Assembly: GCF_020150455.1 (NCBI RefSeq)
Contig: NZ_CP083740.1
Coordinates: forward strand, 5,346,001 to 5,410,000
Length of the DNA: 64,000 nucleotides
DNA from: Bremerella sp. TYQ1
GTDB lineage: Bacteria > Planctomycetota > Planctomycetia > Pirellulales > Pirellulaceae
Direction of reading: 5' to 3'
Below are positions 27,492 to 37,832 of this stretch, in pieces. Under the pieces are notes generated by a model, which made no database searches, had not been told where the DNA came from, and worked only from the letters and a program-made list of their open reading frames with translations. Position numbers and translations under genes: made by a program. Numbering within the stretch: the first letter of the stretch is position 1; each line of letters begins with the position of its first letter.

Positions 27492-29276
27492 ATGAAACAT
27501 TCTGGCTTGCTTACTCTGCTCATGTTGTTCTGCTGCTCATCAGTTTTGCGTGCTGATGAGTCAGTCCAACTAGACGTTTGCGATGTTTCCTTTCTTTGGC
27601 CTCTCCCAGAAACAGCAGATGATGCGAATCAACTAATCGCAATTAATGAGAATCTTACTCAAGACGGAAATGGTATTTGCTCTCAGGCGTTGTTTGAGAG
27701 ACTGATAGAACTAGCCGAGGATCTCGAACTCGATGACGAAGGTCAAAAGGTGGGGATCGATTTCCTGGACGACAAGTTGAAGGATATTGGCAACTGGAAA
27801 ATCGCCGGGATACGTATCGATCCTTCCGCTCCTGGCTGTAGCAGCAAAATCCGAGTTGACGATAATTTTGGATCGACTGCCCAGATACGACTAATCGCTC
27901 AACCTGTGCTTACCTCAGGACAGGCTTCAAAGGCACATGACTTCACGATCCACTTCGTATTCTCTTATGTGCGTAACACAGAACGTCCATTTGAGGCTGA
28001 CGAAATTCAATTTCGAAAGATCGTCGATAACTTAGTTGAGATAAAAGAAAAGCTCAAGTCAGCGAATGTTGAAACAAGCGGAGCCAAGCTGGGAATTCAT
28101 CCTGGCTTCGAGACAGACTCCATTCATCTGACAGAAATGCTGAGAGAGTTTCTAAAATCGCACCTCGCATCGAGTCGCTTGAACGCCGTTGCTTTCATGG
28201 GCATTGAATCAGGAGCAGAGCCGTGGGTTTTCTTTGCCACTAGTAAGAATGCTCAGTCGGGTGAATTTGAATTGGTATCGGTTCATCCTTCCCTGAATCC
28301 TTCAGCAGGTCAGGCTCTCAGCTTCGTCACCGACAATACGGTGTTTCCAATACCTCGCAATCATCAGTTTGGCCCGCTCGTAGGCGTATCGACTAGTCAT
28401 CTCTTTCAGCCTGGAAACACTGAGCGAAAACTTTTTTCGGATTCAACGGATTCCATGCTTTCGACAGTTAAGGTCAAGCACATTGCTGACATAGTTGCTA
28501 ATCCAGAGCTGTCTCATTTCTTCACAACGGACTGTGTGAGTTGTCACTCGGAAAGTGCTCTTCGTCATACCAAGCTAGATGGGGCGTTTTCAGAGTTTGC
28601 CTTTAAGCTCCCGGAAGGAATATCTGCTGTAAATCCAGATGTTCTTCCAAAAGATGTGTGGAACGTAAGAAACTTTGGCTGGGGCTTCAAAAGCTTCGGA
28701 AAAATGGAACCTACTGTCACGATGAGAACGGCCAACGAAGCGGCAGAGTCAGCTCATTTCATTAACGAACACTATCTCTCTGATTCAGAAACTAATCTCG
28801 CACCTGAGGAAAATGAAATGGTCGCAAATGCACTGACCCTGGTGATGACATGCCCAACCGACGAGGCTTTTAACCAGCTGAAAACAAAAGTTGAGGGTTT
28901 GCTCGGGCGAGATGACAACCCAATCAACAAAGCCCTGGATGAGATTGGAAACGTTCACTTCGCAAGGTTTGTCTTTCTGAATAAGTCTCGTCAGGTCATG
29001 GTAATCACTACTTACGACGGGGACTTTGAGTCTTACATTGTGCGATTCTCTGAAAAAATCGGCGACGTGTTTAATCTGATTCTGGCACACGTTGAAGATG
29101 CCGACAGCATGAAGGACGAGGCAGGCAATGTCAGTGTACAAGACAACATTGGCGAGTTCTTAGAATTCGTCAAAGCTCACGATCTCGGTGCCGTCCAACC
29201 GTTTTATAGTGCCTATCCGGATCTGAGCGTACAGAACATTAAGCAACTCAAAAAGATGGCAGACGAACAAGAGTAG
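27492..29276 (+). CDS. Secreted protein with one CxxCH haem-binding motif
   Basis: 594 residues with a signal peptide (first 20, ending VLRA). One c-type haem motif, CVSCH, near residue 355 suggests a covalently bound haem in the periplasm. The C-terminal part (about 490-530, 'NVHFARFVFLNKSRQVMVITTYDGDFESYI') resembles a small domain seen next to haem peroxidase-like and catalase-like bacterial proteins; I recognise the pattern but cannot name it safely. It lies 102 bases after the EEP gene. Redox function is likely, but the substrate is unknown. Confidence 0.65.
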   Translation: MKHSGLLTLLMLFCCSSVLRADESVQLDVCDVSFLWPLPETADDANQLIAINENLTQDGNGICSQALFERLIELAEDLELDDEGQKVGIDFLDDKLKDIGNWKIAGIRIDPSAPGCSSKIRVDDNFGSTAQIRLIAQPVLTSGQASKAHDFTIHFVFSYVRNTERPFEADEIQFRKIVDNLVEIKEKLKSANVETSGAKLGIHPGFETDSIHLTEMLREFLKSHLASSRLNAVAFMGIESGAEPWVFFATSKNAQSGEFELVSVHPSLNPSAGQALSFVTDNTVFPIPRNHQFGPLVGVSTSHLFQPGNTERKLFSDSTDSMLSTVKVKHIADIVANPELSHFFTTDCVSCHSESALRHTKLDGAFSEFAFKLPEGISAVNPDVLPKDVWNVRNFGWGFKSFGKMEPTVTMRTANEAAESAHFINEHYLSDSETNLAPEENEMVANALTLVMTCPTDEAFNQLKTKVEGLLGRDDNPINKALDEIGNVHFARFVFLNKSRQVMVITTYDGDFESYIVRFSEKIGDVFNLILAHVEDADSMKDEAGNVSVQDNIGEFLEFVKAHDLGAVQPFYSAYPDLSVQNIKQLKKMADEQE

Positions 29277-29352
29277 CAAAGTCTGTGCTACCTCGACTAG
29301 TCGCTATCGCCTTTCGTCCATAGAAGAATTGACACGCACCTGGAGTATATCG

Positions 29353-30339
29353 ATGGCAGGACAGCAATATCGAATTCTTTCGCTCGATGGCGGTGGAATT
29401 CGAGGACTTATTACGGCTCTATGGTTAAAACGACTTCAGCAGAAACTAGAGAAGCCACTGCATACCTATTTCGACTTGATTGCCGGAACTTCTACCGGGG
29501 CGATTCTTGCTTGTGGGATTTCTAAGGGGATCGACGTTGACCGTATTGTCGAACTATACGTTGAACGAGGACGTGAAGTATTTCCTTCGCTTCCCTCGCA
29601 GCTTTGGAGCCGAGCTACTCGCCTATTTTCAGATGGAACCAGTGCTCCGAAATACGATGGGAAAGGCTTAGAAAAAGTTCTAAAAGACATTTTTCGAACT
29701 ACCGTTTTCGGAAGTCTGAAGATTAAGCCTACGCTGATCACTACATACGATGTCCTCGGAAGAGAGGCTGTAGTTTTCAAAAATGATCGCCCTGAATACC
29801 ACAGCCTTCGAGTTTGGGAATTGTGCAAAGCGTCGGCTGCAGCTCCTAGCTACTTTCCCTCACACGTTCTTCAGGTGAATGGGATCGATATACCGCTTAT
29901 CGATGGCGGCGTTGTTGCCAACAATCCGACAGCTTGTGCAATCGCAGAAGGCATGAAACTGAATAGCCCTCGAAACAACCCCGATCCCTGTGAACTCAAT
30001 GACTTTGTAGTTGCGAGTTTTGGAACTGGCGAATCGACCCGATCAATTTCCATTGGCGAGTCGCAGGAATGGGGAGCAGCCGAGTGGGCTTTGCCCGTCG
30101 TTGACGTGCTCTTCGATGGATCTGCAGACTCCGTTGATTACATTTCTTCGCAACTAATTGACCCCGATAAATACTTCCGATTCCAGACAAGGCTCGAAGA
30201 CGCTTATGACGACATGGACAACGCATCGCATACCAATGTCAACGCATTGATGCGAATAGCTAGTCAGTACATTGATCACGGAGAGGGTAAAACTCGCTTA
30301 AACGCTTTGTCCGCACTTCTTTCCTCAACGGCAAAATAA
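29353..30339 (+). CDS. Patatin-like phospholipase
   Basis: 328 residues from ATG 29353 (GGAG just upstream). Complete patatin motifs: DGGGIRG oxyanion loop near residue 13, GTSTG nucleophile elbow (Ser about 50), and DGG near 185 for the catalytic Asp. No signal peptide, so cytoplasmic or membrane-associated. Patatins cleave acyl chains from lipids; CapV-type CBASS effectors belong here, but no cGAS-like nucleotidyltransferase is close, so a CBASS role is not supported. It sits between two genes for exported proteins, which is unexpected. Confidence 0.88.
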   Translation: MAGQQYRILSLDGGGIRGLITALWLKRLQQKLEKPLHTYFDLIAGTSTGAILACGISKGIDVDRIVELYVERGREVFPSLPSQLWSRATRLFSDGTSAPKYDGKGLEKVLKDIFRTTVFGSLKIKPTLITTYDVLGREAVVFKNDRPEYHSLRVWELCKASAAAPSYFPSHVLQVNGIDIPLIDGGVVANNPTACAIAEGMKLNSPRNNPDPCELNDFVVASFGTGESTRSISIGESQEWGAAEWALPVVDVLFDGSADSVDYISSQLIDPDKYFRFQTRLEDAYDDMDNASHTNVNALMRIASQYIDHGEGKTRLNALSALLSSTAK

Positions 30340-30415
30340 GTACGTTGCAATCGTTTCACGGTAGTGGGTGCAGGAGAAAGAATCTTGCAGTCCCTAATTT
30401 TTTTAGGATGGTCCT

Positions 30416-32353
30416 ATGACAAGAAGTATCTTCATTCTTCTCATTGCATTTACACTTCTCTGTCCACTTCCTGTACTCGGCCAAAGTCAAAGGCTAGGAA
30501 TTCCCGCAGGTTCTTTCAGCCTGAAACCTAACGGCTCTAAGAGCGTGAGAGGGTACTGCATGGACTTTGGCGTCCCAGCCCCTAAGCCAAAAACATCTCT
30601 AGGAAATGTGTTAACTGCTCCGTCACAGATCGTTGTTAGAGACAACGCTGGAAAAACATTCACCATTGCAGAAGCACTTGAATCGAACCTGCTAAGAATC
30701 GAAGCTACGTCAAAGAATGCCGATAAAACGGTTGAGAAAGTGCTTGACGACGGGACTGCAAGTTTCACCGTTCATTTTACACTTAGGGAATTATCTCTCG
30801 GGAACAAATGGAGTGACTTGTATAAAGATCTAAAGTCCAAGCAATTCACAGACGCACCAGAAGCATTGCAGAAGTACATCTCAGCTCACAAAGAAGAAAG
30901 CACTGGCACGCTTAAGCTTTTGAGAAAATGGATAATTGAGGACATTGCAGAGGGGGATGGAGAGCACGTTCGATTTGTCAATCAATCAGACCAGAACCTT
31001 GAGATCAATGTTAAGTCCGCCGCTGTTTTCTCAGAAACCCATAAAAAACTCTCCGATGTCGTGCTAGACGTTCCGCCTTCAAGTAGCGACAGTAGCCACT
31101 CAGAAAATCAACGAAGGATTTGGTTGGACAACTCTGCATTACATGCCTCTATCAGTGGTAAGTTTGCAGAAGAATACATTCTCGGATCCGAAAAAAGGAG
31201 TGGTGTCAAGACTTTTGTCCGAGATGGCGATGATACATTTGTCCTAGGCCAAGTCGAATATCCTAGAATGAATCCGATAATAGAACTACGACTAGTACGG
31301 AAGGGCAAGGTCGAAAGAATCGCCGAAGGACGGAAGGCAATAGACGAGTTTTCTGCCACGTTAAATAGAATTACGGCGAAGAACTCCGATGGCAACTTCG
31401 TGCTAACGAGGATTGACATTCCAAGATTTGGTGAAGACGGAGTACGAATACAACTAGGGAAGAAGGCTATTGAATTGCCCCTAGATGAATTTAATAAATT
31501 CATGGAGGGTGGTGAATTGCCAGAATCGATCCGGCGGGAAGTCGATCTCCTACCACCGACAGCAAATATTGTGATGTGGCGTGATCCTCTTAAGCTGTCT
31601 CAAGGCACTGACTACATCGAGGCAAATGGTAAGCCATATCGGGCACAATATTCAATTGCGGAGTGTGTCATTCGACTTGATACTGCCTTGGGAAATAAAA
31701 GAAATTGCTATCTTGATGATTTTCGCCCGCTCGTAAAAAGTCGAGTACAGTCAGCCCCAACCGTCCGAGGGCCTGAAGATCTAGCACTTATTTCCGATAA
31801 GGCGTCATTTCCCGTGAGAGATTTTGGAATCATCGATAATATTGAGGAAGTGGTGTCTGAGTGTGGCGTGGCCGTGTTCCGGGACATGAATATACAAAAC
31901 CTTGGACGACGAAATGCGTTTCTTGCACCAAATCTAATCGCAATTACAGGCCATAAAGATGAGAAGTTTCGAGAGTACATGTCCACGATTGTTGAAACTG
32001 GTTTGATTAAAGATAAGGTCTTGGTTGTTTACTCTTGCTACGAAACTAGTGATGAAACCATGAACAGTACGCTTTTGCGGCACGAGAATGCACCAAAAGC
32101 TATTGTCTTCATTAAAGATACAATTAGCCCCTCTGCTGTTGAGAGTGTGCTTGTAAGCCTTGCAACAATCCTCAAAGACAACAAGACAGAGTCCCTCAAA
32201 GTGAAGCAACTTCTTGATAAGGCGGTTGAAGAGGCGTTGACGGATCCAAATGAGACAGAAGTTCAGAAAGTGGAAATCAAAAAGATAAGGAAGTCAGTGA
32301 ATCAAGTTTCCATGAACAGTTTTGACAACTGGCAGCCAGTATTGATGGGGTAG
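30416..32353 (+). CDS. Secreted protein with C-terminal CHAT/caspase-like domain
   Basis: 645 residues with a signal peptide (MTRSIFILLIAFTLL, ending VLGQS). The first 450 residues are unassigned. The last 150 fit the CHAT/caspase fold by order: strand-His 'NLIAITGHKD', then 'VLVVYSCYETSD' carrying the candidate catalytic Cys, then 'APKAIVFIKDTISPSAVESVL' matching the 'GA-x-VI-x-S-x-W-x-V-x-D' strand of CHAT proteases, then 'LKVKQLLDKAVEEAL'. This is inference from pattern; His-Gly is reversed to Gly-His. An exported CHAT-like protein would be unusual. The next gene starts two bases after the stop. Confidence 0.6.
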   Translation: MTRSIFILLIAFTLLCPLPVLGQSQRLGIPAGSFSLKPNGSKSVRGYCMDFGVPAPKPKTSLGNVLTAPSQIVVRDNAGKTFTIAEALESNLLRIEATSKNADKTVEKVLDDGTASFTVHFTLRELSLGNKWSDLYKDLKSKQFTDAPEALQKYISAHKEESTGTLKLLRKWIIEDIAEGDGEHVRFVNQSDQNLEINVKSAAVFSETHKKLSDVVLDVPPSSSDSSHSENQRRIWLDNSALHASISGKFAEEYILGSEKRSGVKTFVRDGDDTFVLGQVEYPRMNPIIELRLVRKGKVERIAEGRKAIDEFSATLNRITAKNSDGNFVLTRIDIPRFGEDGVRIQLGKKAIELPLDEFNKFMEGGELPESIRREVDLLPPTANIVMWRDPLKLSQGTDYIEANGKPYRAQYSIAECVIRLDTALGNKRNCYLDDFRPLVKSRVQSAPTVRGPEDLALISDKASFPVRDFGIIDNIEEVVSECGVAVFRDMNIQNLGRRNAFLAPNLIAITGHKDEKFREYMSTIVETGLIKDKVLVVYSCYETSDETMNSTLLRHENAPKAIVFIKDTISPSAVESVLVSLATILKDNKTESLKVKQLLDKAVEEALTDPNETEVQKVEIKKIRKSVNQVSMNSFDNWQPVLMG

Positions 32354-32355
32354 TA

Positions 32356-33135
32356 ATGGACGAAGAATTTCTTGATATTTCACTCTCTGCTAGAGAGGCA
32401 TTCGACGAGAATTTGCTTGTTGCTCCTAGTGCTCGGAAGTTTGGCTCAGAGGATGGCGGTGATCTTCCACTTGAGGACATTCGATTTAGAATACATCGGC
32501 GACCAGTAGCCTACAATTTTAGATCGTTGCTGGCCAAGTCAAGCAAGACGATACCTGACAACTTTGGCGTGTTCGATGCCTACGACATTTGGCTTATCGA
32601 ACATACCTTTAGTGTTGTGAAAATGGGTGGGTATAAGCACGTCGAGCAGGTTGGCATTCATGTGTCGCTTCCAACCTCGCCTCGGTTTACAGTATTAAAC
32701 GTTTTACCCAAGAGCGAGTTTGTAACTCACCTGAAGCTTGGAGCGGGTATTGAGGCAGACATTGCGGTAGATGGTCGGCTCGCTGTACCAGAAAGTGCAC
32801 TAAATGATCTCTTGGAATTTGAGGAACTAACTGCAGGAGGGCGACTAACGTTTTCTCCAGAAGTATCCCTCGTAGGGCGGGTTTCTTTTAGCTTGATTAG
32901 TCGGACAGTTCAGGCGGTCGGTGGTGGAGACAACGAAAGCCTATGGATTTTCGAGCGTCCTTTTGGCGGGACGCCTATGTTCGGAGAGCAGACTGTAGTC
33001 CAAGTTGTTTTGTCACCACGCAGAAGGAAAACGATTAAACTAAAGACTTCATTGTTCGCAACAGTGTCACTTTTTGGCGTAATGAATACAAAGTTGTCCA
33101 GTGACACGCTTGAGTTAGAAGCGATATTGAAATAA
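32356..33135 (+). CDS. Unknown protein coupled to the CHAT-like gene
   Basis: 259 residues, no signal peptide, beta-rich in its middle and C-terminal parts (alternating hydrophobic strands such as 'RVSFSLISRTVQAVGGG'). It starts two bases after the preceding stop, so it is almost certainly translated with it and may be its cytoplasmic partner or inhibitor. No family recognised. Confidence 0.55.
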   Translation: MDEEFLDISLSAREAFDENLLVAPSARKFGSEDGGDLPLEDIRFRIHRRPVAYNFRSLLAKSSKTIPDNFGVFDAYDIWLIEHTFSVVKMGGYKHVEQVGIHVSLPTSPRFTVLNVLPKSEFVTHLKLGAGIEADIAVDGRLAVPESALNDLLEFEELTAGGRLTFSPEVSLVGRVSFSLISRTVQAVGGGDNESLWIFERPFGGTPMFGEQTVVQVVLSPRRRKTIKLKTSLFATVSLFGVMNTKLSSDTLELEAILK

Positions 33136-33163
33136 CACTTCTTTGACAATTCTAAAAGTGGGG

Positions 33164-34117
33164 CTATCCAAGATTCGTAGTTCCCAAATATTCTCCACTC
33201 GACTCGCTAGGGCGAGCATGAAGGTAACGCCCAGTCGTTGAAATAGAAGAATGCCCCAAAGTGGCCTGCACCAAGTGAATTGGACAACCTCTATCCAGGG
33301 CGTGTGACGCATGGGCATGGCGAAACCAATGGCAAGAAACGTCCTTATCAATACCAGCTCGTTGTGATGCCTTCTTGACGATTCGCCACACCGCCGACTC
33401 GTCCAAGTTCCCTTTCTTACGACTGCGGAATACCGGTGCCTCTAGTGCGTCACTGTCTCTCAACTTCATCAGAGCTTCCCAGGCCGATTGGGGCATCAAC
33501 ACGGTCCGACTCTTTCCGCCCTTGCCAAAGACTGTGATCTGGCCTGCGGAGTCTCGCTCCTGTAAATGACGTCACTTGAGTGAGCAGACTTCCGAGACTC
33601 GGAACCCACCAGCGTAGAGCGTCAGGAGTAATGCCCGGTTTCGAGGCTGCGGTTCGAGACTGATGATCCGCAGTACATCCGTCTCACTGAGAATTCGGTC
33701 TGCTAATTGGTCACGGAATTTTGGCAACTTCATTGCACGGCCAATGTCGAACGAAAGGTACCCAAGTCGGTATCCAAAGGCGAAAAGACTTTTGATTGCT
33801 GACAACGCTCGTTTGACAGATGATTCCTTCAAACACGGAGGGATGTTGTCTGTGAAATCTTGGATGTCGAGCAACTTGATGGAGCAAAGCGGCTTGTTCA
33901 CGGAGTCGAGGAACCTTTGCACTTCACGGCGGTAAGCTTGCTGAGTATTCCTCGGACGACCGTGCAACCAGATCTCGATGAGTTGTTCGTCACTGTCCGC
34001 CTGTTGGGGTGGCGGATTAATGGGTTCGCTGCTGAATTCGGGCGAACGCAAGATAACGGGACTTATCTTGCGTAATTCCGAACAGTTTTCGGATCGGCTT
34101 TCTGTCATCTTTAGCAC
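33164..34117 (-). pseudogene. Tyrosine recombinase broken by one in-frame TGA
   Basis: A XerC/XerD-like integrase of about 317 residues is complete in one frame except for a TGA at 33572-33574. Upstream part: SAM-like domain, then TLYAGGFRVSEVCSLK with the first catalytic Arg. Immediately after the stop the same frame continues RHLQERDSAGQITVFGKGGK, where family members have W (TGG) at the stop, then HWFRHAHASH, LGHSSISTTGRYLH with catalytic His, Arg, His and Tyr. A single TGG-to-TGA change explains the break. The protein is inactive unless the stop is read through. It is convergent with the 32356 gene. Confidence 0.85.
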
Positions 34118-34263
34118 GCCTTTCTTGCAACAATCGAACAGCTTTCAAACACACATCTAACGGAGATCGAACGCACTTCGTTCAATCTCTGACACTCTTC
34201 AAGCATGGTCCAAACGGAGTTTGGCAGTCTCCCAACAGACCCAAGCCACAATCGAAATAACAT

Positions 34264-34734
<471 letters not shown>

Positions 34735-34779
34735 GAAATGATCTCCTCACAGAAACCGGACTGATCCGGCACAAAACAA

Positions 34780-35715
34780 TCAGGTAGTTGGCCCGTTTAA
34801 GTGTTCAATTCCCATCGGCGTTAATGCTCGTCCCTTGTCCCCTTTGGTGATTAGTCCGAGGCGGATGAAGTCACGCTCGAACATCTCAATGGTCTGCTTT
34901 GGAAGACCAAGATGCGTGGCGAGAACGTTGAGTCGTACTGGTCCCTGGTGCTGCTTAAGGAGCTGAAGATACTTCTGTTCAGTTGGATCAAAACCAAGCG
35001 AGTCGAAACCCTCAATTGCCAGCATTTCTTCAACATGCTCTGGATCAATCTGGTCTGATGACTTCGACGACGCCACTCGCTTCGCACTATCCAAGAGCCG
35101 GACGGCCAGTCGAGGAATTCCACGACTTCGATACGCTATTTCCTGTACGGATCTAAGGTCTACTTCCCACCCAAGTCGCACCGCACGTTGCGACACGAGC
35201 AACATCATTTCATCATCGGAGTAGTGCTCCAGTCGAAGCAGGATTTTGAAGCGGTCCCTCATGCTGGTCGTGAGCAAGTATTCGTCAGTTGTCGCCCCAA
35301 TCAGGGTGAACGGAGGAAGTGTCACCGGTTTCCTGTTCCCGCCAAGGAAGAGCTTTCGCTCTTCGATAGCTCGATAAAGCGATACCTGCACCGTTTCGCT
35401 CAGTTCATGAATCTCGTCGATCAGTAGGATATGCTCTGCTTCGAGCATCATGAGCAGGCCCTGCATTTGTCCGATGTTGCCAATGTTCTGAGCCAACTCA
35501 ACGTGGCATTCGGTGCAAAGCTCCTTGGCAATCAATTCGGTCAATAGCGTCTTGCCAGTTCCTCCTGGTCCACACATCAATAAGTGAGGGAAGGCCTCCT
35601 TGCCTCCACTCTTGGAACGATCATGCCACTAGGCATCGAGTGCCGTTTTCAGAACGGCCACGGCTCTCGTTTGCCCGACGACGTGATCGAGACTATTTAC
35701 AACTGGTTCTGACAC
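34780..35715 (-). pseudogene. RuvB-like AAA+ ATPase broken by one in-frame TAG
   Basis: From GTG 35715 (CAGGAGAC nine bases upstream) the frame reads SEPVVNSLDHVVGQTRAVAV, the start of a RuvB-like domain, then TAG at 35629-35631, then continues WHDRSKSGGKEAFPHLLMCG into the Walker A loop GPGGTGKT, Walker B LLIDEIHEL, sensor IGATTD and the C-terminal winged helix. The total is 311 codons with one stop. Internal initiation could give about 266 residues starting at MMCGPGGTG, removing everything before the P-loop. RuvB drives Holliday-junction branch migration; this copy is an element-borne paralogue, not the chromosomal gene. Probably inactive. Confidence 0.82.
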
Positions 35716-35774
35716 TCTTTCGTCTCCTGTTTCGGGGACCCATTGGTCCGGTCCCTGTCGGTTTTGTCAAGTCC

Positions 35775-36002
35775 TTATCTGTTCCATATCTTGTGAAGAG
35801 CTTCGTCTTCACGTCGCTTAGCCCTCTTGTTCCAACGTGGTCCACAAATCTTCTTGCACTTGCCGATGACCCGCTGAGCCTTGTCTAGACTTCCAGCATC
35901 TTCATAATCAAAGATCCGAAGCCGAAGTCGTCGGAGCAGTCGTTCGTACTTGTAGTTCCGCCGATTGTCTCGGATCGCTTTCTTGAGCGTTCGTTCTGAC
36001 AT
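35775..36002 (-). CDS. Small basic hypothetical protein
   Basis: 75 residues, very rich in Arg and Lys (RRNYKYERLLRRLRLR, then CKKICGPRWNKRAKRRED), suggesting nucleic-acid binding. ATG 36002, GAGAGA upstream. It is in line with the ArdC and RuvB-like genes. No family recognised. Confidence 0.5.
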   Translation of the reverse strand: MSERTLKKAIRDNRRNYKYERLLRRLRLRIFDYEDAGSLDKAQRVIGKCKKICGPRWNKRAKRREDEALHKIWNR

Positions 36003-36067
36003 GTGATTCTCTCTTTATGTTTCAGGCACCGCCCGAAGTTGATCGATGCCCTTCGCCGTTGGTCCGC

Positions 36068-36682
36068 TTACTCGCCATCGACTCGTTGGAAGAGTGAATC
36101 CATAGCCCTACGCAATGATTCCTCAGACGGATACCCTCCTTGGTCGCCGGTGCTTTCGAGTTCGCTGCACTTGTGGTCTGACAACCAGCCGTAAACTTCG
36201 TACTGCCATTCAGCTGGAAGGTCGTATTCGTCATGCAGCCGCCAAGCGGCATCGACGATGTTTTCGACAGTTGCTTCGTATTCCCGTTTGCTGAAGTCTT
36301 CCTCATCGAGGATCGGGTATGTCGCCAGTGACTCCATCAATTTGTGAAAGGTCCGAAAAGCTTCGGTGATTTGGCCGTCCTTGAAGACTCGCAAGCTGAA
36401 TCCGTCAATGTGGCCGACTGCCCAATGACTGTGGGATTCTTCCACCACGTCGGGATCATCAGCCGCAGTGAATGGTGCTAACATCTCCCTGATCTGCTTT
36501 GCGTTAGATTGATCTAGTAGTCCGCTATCTCGATGGTGTGTGTAGTGGATCATCCACTCATTGGGGGATTCAAGGTCGTCCTTACGCCACCACACAAAAC
36601 ACTCAAAGGTCCGCCAGTTGCCGGTAGCTTCCTTCGCAGCTTCCTCAATGGTCATGTCGCCAAGATGCGTTGCCGTCGCCAT
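36068..36682 (-). CDS. Plasmid/element-type hypothetical protein
   Basis: 204 residues, acidic, no signal peptide. It contains 'SHSHWAVGHIDGFSLRVFKDG' and 'DAAWRLHDEYDLPAEWQYEVYGWL', a pattern I associate with hypothetical proteins on plasmids and integrative elements. ATG 36682. A terminator (36758-36790) separates it from ArdC, so it has its own promoter. No enzymatic motif. Confidence 0.6.
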   Translation of the reverse strand: MATATHLGDMTIEEAAKEATGNWRTFECFVWWRKDDLESPNEWMIHYTHHRDSGLLDQSNAKQIREMLAPFTAADDPDVVEESHSHWAVGHIDGFSLRVFKDGQITEAFRTFHKLMESLATYPILDEEDFSKREYEATVENIVDAAWRLHDEYDLPAEWQYEVYGWLSDHKCSELESTGDQGGYPSEESLRRAMDSLFQRVDGE

Positions 36683-36757
36683 TATTCGTTCTCCGTTTGG
36701 GTTGGGTTTCCGCTACGGTGAACAGAGTTTGGTCCGGCATGGGTTGGTGTAGAAACG

Positions 36758-36790
36758 AAAAGAGCCAGCGACCGAAATCGCTGGCTCTTT
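36758..36790 (-). terminator. Rho-independent terminator of the ArdC gene
   Basis: Perfect 13-base stem: AAAGAGCCAGCGA and TCGCTGGCTCTTT around CCGAAA (loop read on plus strand), directly below the ArdC stop codon. Confidence 0.85.
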
Positions 36791-36796
36791 AATCAA

Positions 36797-37699
36797 TCAG
36801 ACGGAGACTGGTTCTTCTTTTCTGCTAAAGCTCAACACGTAGTCTGAGGCTTTTGATGCGGCAGAAGATGCTTTGAAAATGAACCGTGGATCGTTCTCTA
36901 GACTCTTCAACCACGATTGCAGGTAAGCCTGAGTATTTGTCAGATCGTCGCTCTGCGGTATCTGAAGCTCACTGCACATGAATGCCGCTGAAATTTCCGC
37001 ACGGAGCTCGCCTTCGGCGTAGCTACCTGTCCATTCGCATCGCTTCTCCGACCAATGCGATAGTTCGTGTAGCAGAGTCGAGTAATATTCTTTCTCCTTT
37101 TCAAACCGCTCCTTTTTGACCATTTGGATATGGTCCGTCGATAGTGAGTAGAAGCATTTGTCTCCACCGAATTTGATATTGGCTTCGGTTGCTGCGATGG
37201 CAACTTCTGCCGTAGCAAAATCGACGAATTCATCGTTCTTCGTTTCCGGATCGACATCGACGAGATGCCGCAGATTGCTTGGCAACTCGACCTGCTCCGC
37301 AGAAAACACCGTATACTGCTTGAGCATCGCAAATTGGACTTCTATCTCTTCGCCAGTTGTCGGGTCCTCCTTGGTCTTCGTGATAGGAGCATAGAAGATA
37401 ATTCCCGCTCCCCACTCACCCGGTTTCACGTGATCTGGTCTTTTTTCGACCCGTGCTCCAAGGTCACGCCACTGATTGAAGGTGGCATACCATTTTGACG
37501 AGAAACCGTGTTGGTCTTGATGAAGGGCAAGCAACAACGGATTGATTCCCCGATACGCTTTGCCGCTGACAAGGTTGGTCGGGGTACCAATGTTGGGCGA
37601 GGTACTCCAAGGCTTTCGCCAGGGGATCGTGCCTTCCTTGAGGGACTCAATAATCTTCTTCGTAATCTCTTCTTGAATCTGCTTGGTGGACGTTGCCAT
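36797..37699 (-). CDS. ardC: ArdC-like antirestriction protein (ssDNA-binding plus zincin)
   Basis: 300 residues from ATG 37699 (CAGGAGAC upstream). The N-terminal half is the ArdC ssDNA-binding domain (ITKKIIESLKEGTIPWRKPW, YRGINPLLL); the C-terminal half has the metallopeptidase motif HELSHW near residue 210, with a downstream Glu. ArdC proteins are carried by plasmids and protect incoming DNA from type I restriction, possibly relevant because this island carries such a system. The hallmark gene of a mobile backbone. Terminator follows. Confidence 0.9.
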   Translation of the reverse strand: MATSTKQIQEEITKKIIESLKEGTIPWRKPWSTSPNIGTPTNLVSGKAYRGINPLLLALHQDQHGFSSKWYATFNQWRDLGARVEKRPDHVKPGEWGAGIIFYAPITKTKEDPTTGEEIEVQFAMLKQYTVFSAEQVELPSNLRHLVDVDPETKNDEFVDFATAEVAIAATEANIKFGGDKCFYSLSTDHIQMVKKERFEKEKEYYSTLLHELSHWSEKRCEWTGSYAEGELRAEISAAFMCSELQIPQSDDLTNTQAYLQSWLKSLENDPRFIFKASSAASKASDYVLSFSRKEEPVSV

Positions 37700-37832
37700 C
37701 GCTCGTCTCCTGAGTGGTTGAGGTTGTCGATGGCTAATAACCATGGTCCAAGGAGACGTAAGAACGTACTTTCTACCTATTGCGACAGCGTCGGTACAAG
37801 AAACCGAGCTAGTTCCGATGAATGAGGCGGTG

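Noticed and set aside
29353..30339. Patatin as CBASS effector (CapV)
   Set aside because: No cGAS/DncV-type nucleotidyltransferase or Cap2/Cap3 gene is nearby; neighbours encode exported proteins.
34811..34822. GTTCAATTCCC as a second att copy of the ssrA 3' end
   Set aside because: Only 11 bases match and the flanks diverge at once; likely chance within a coding region.
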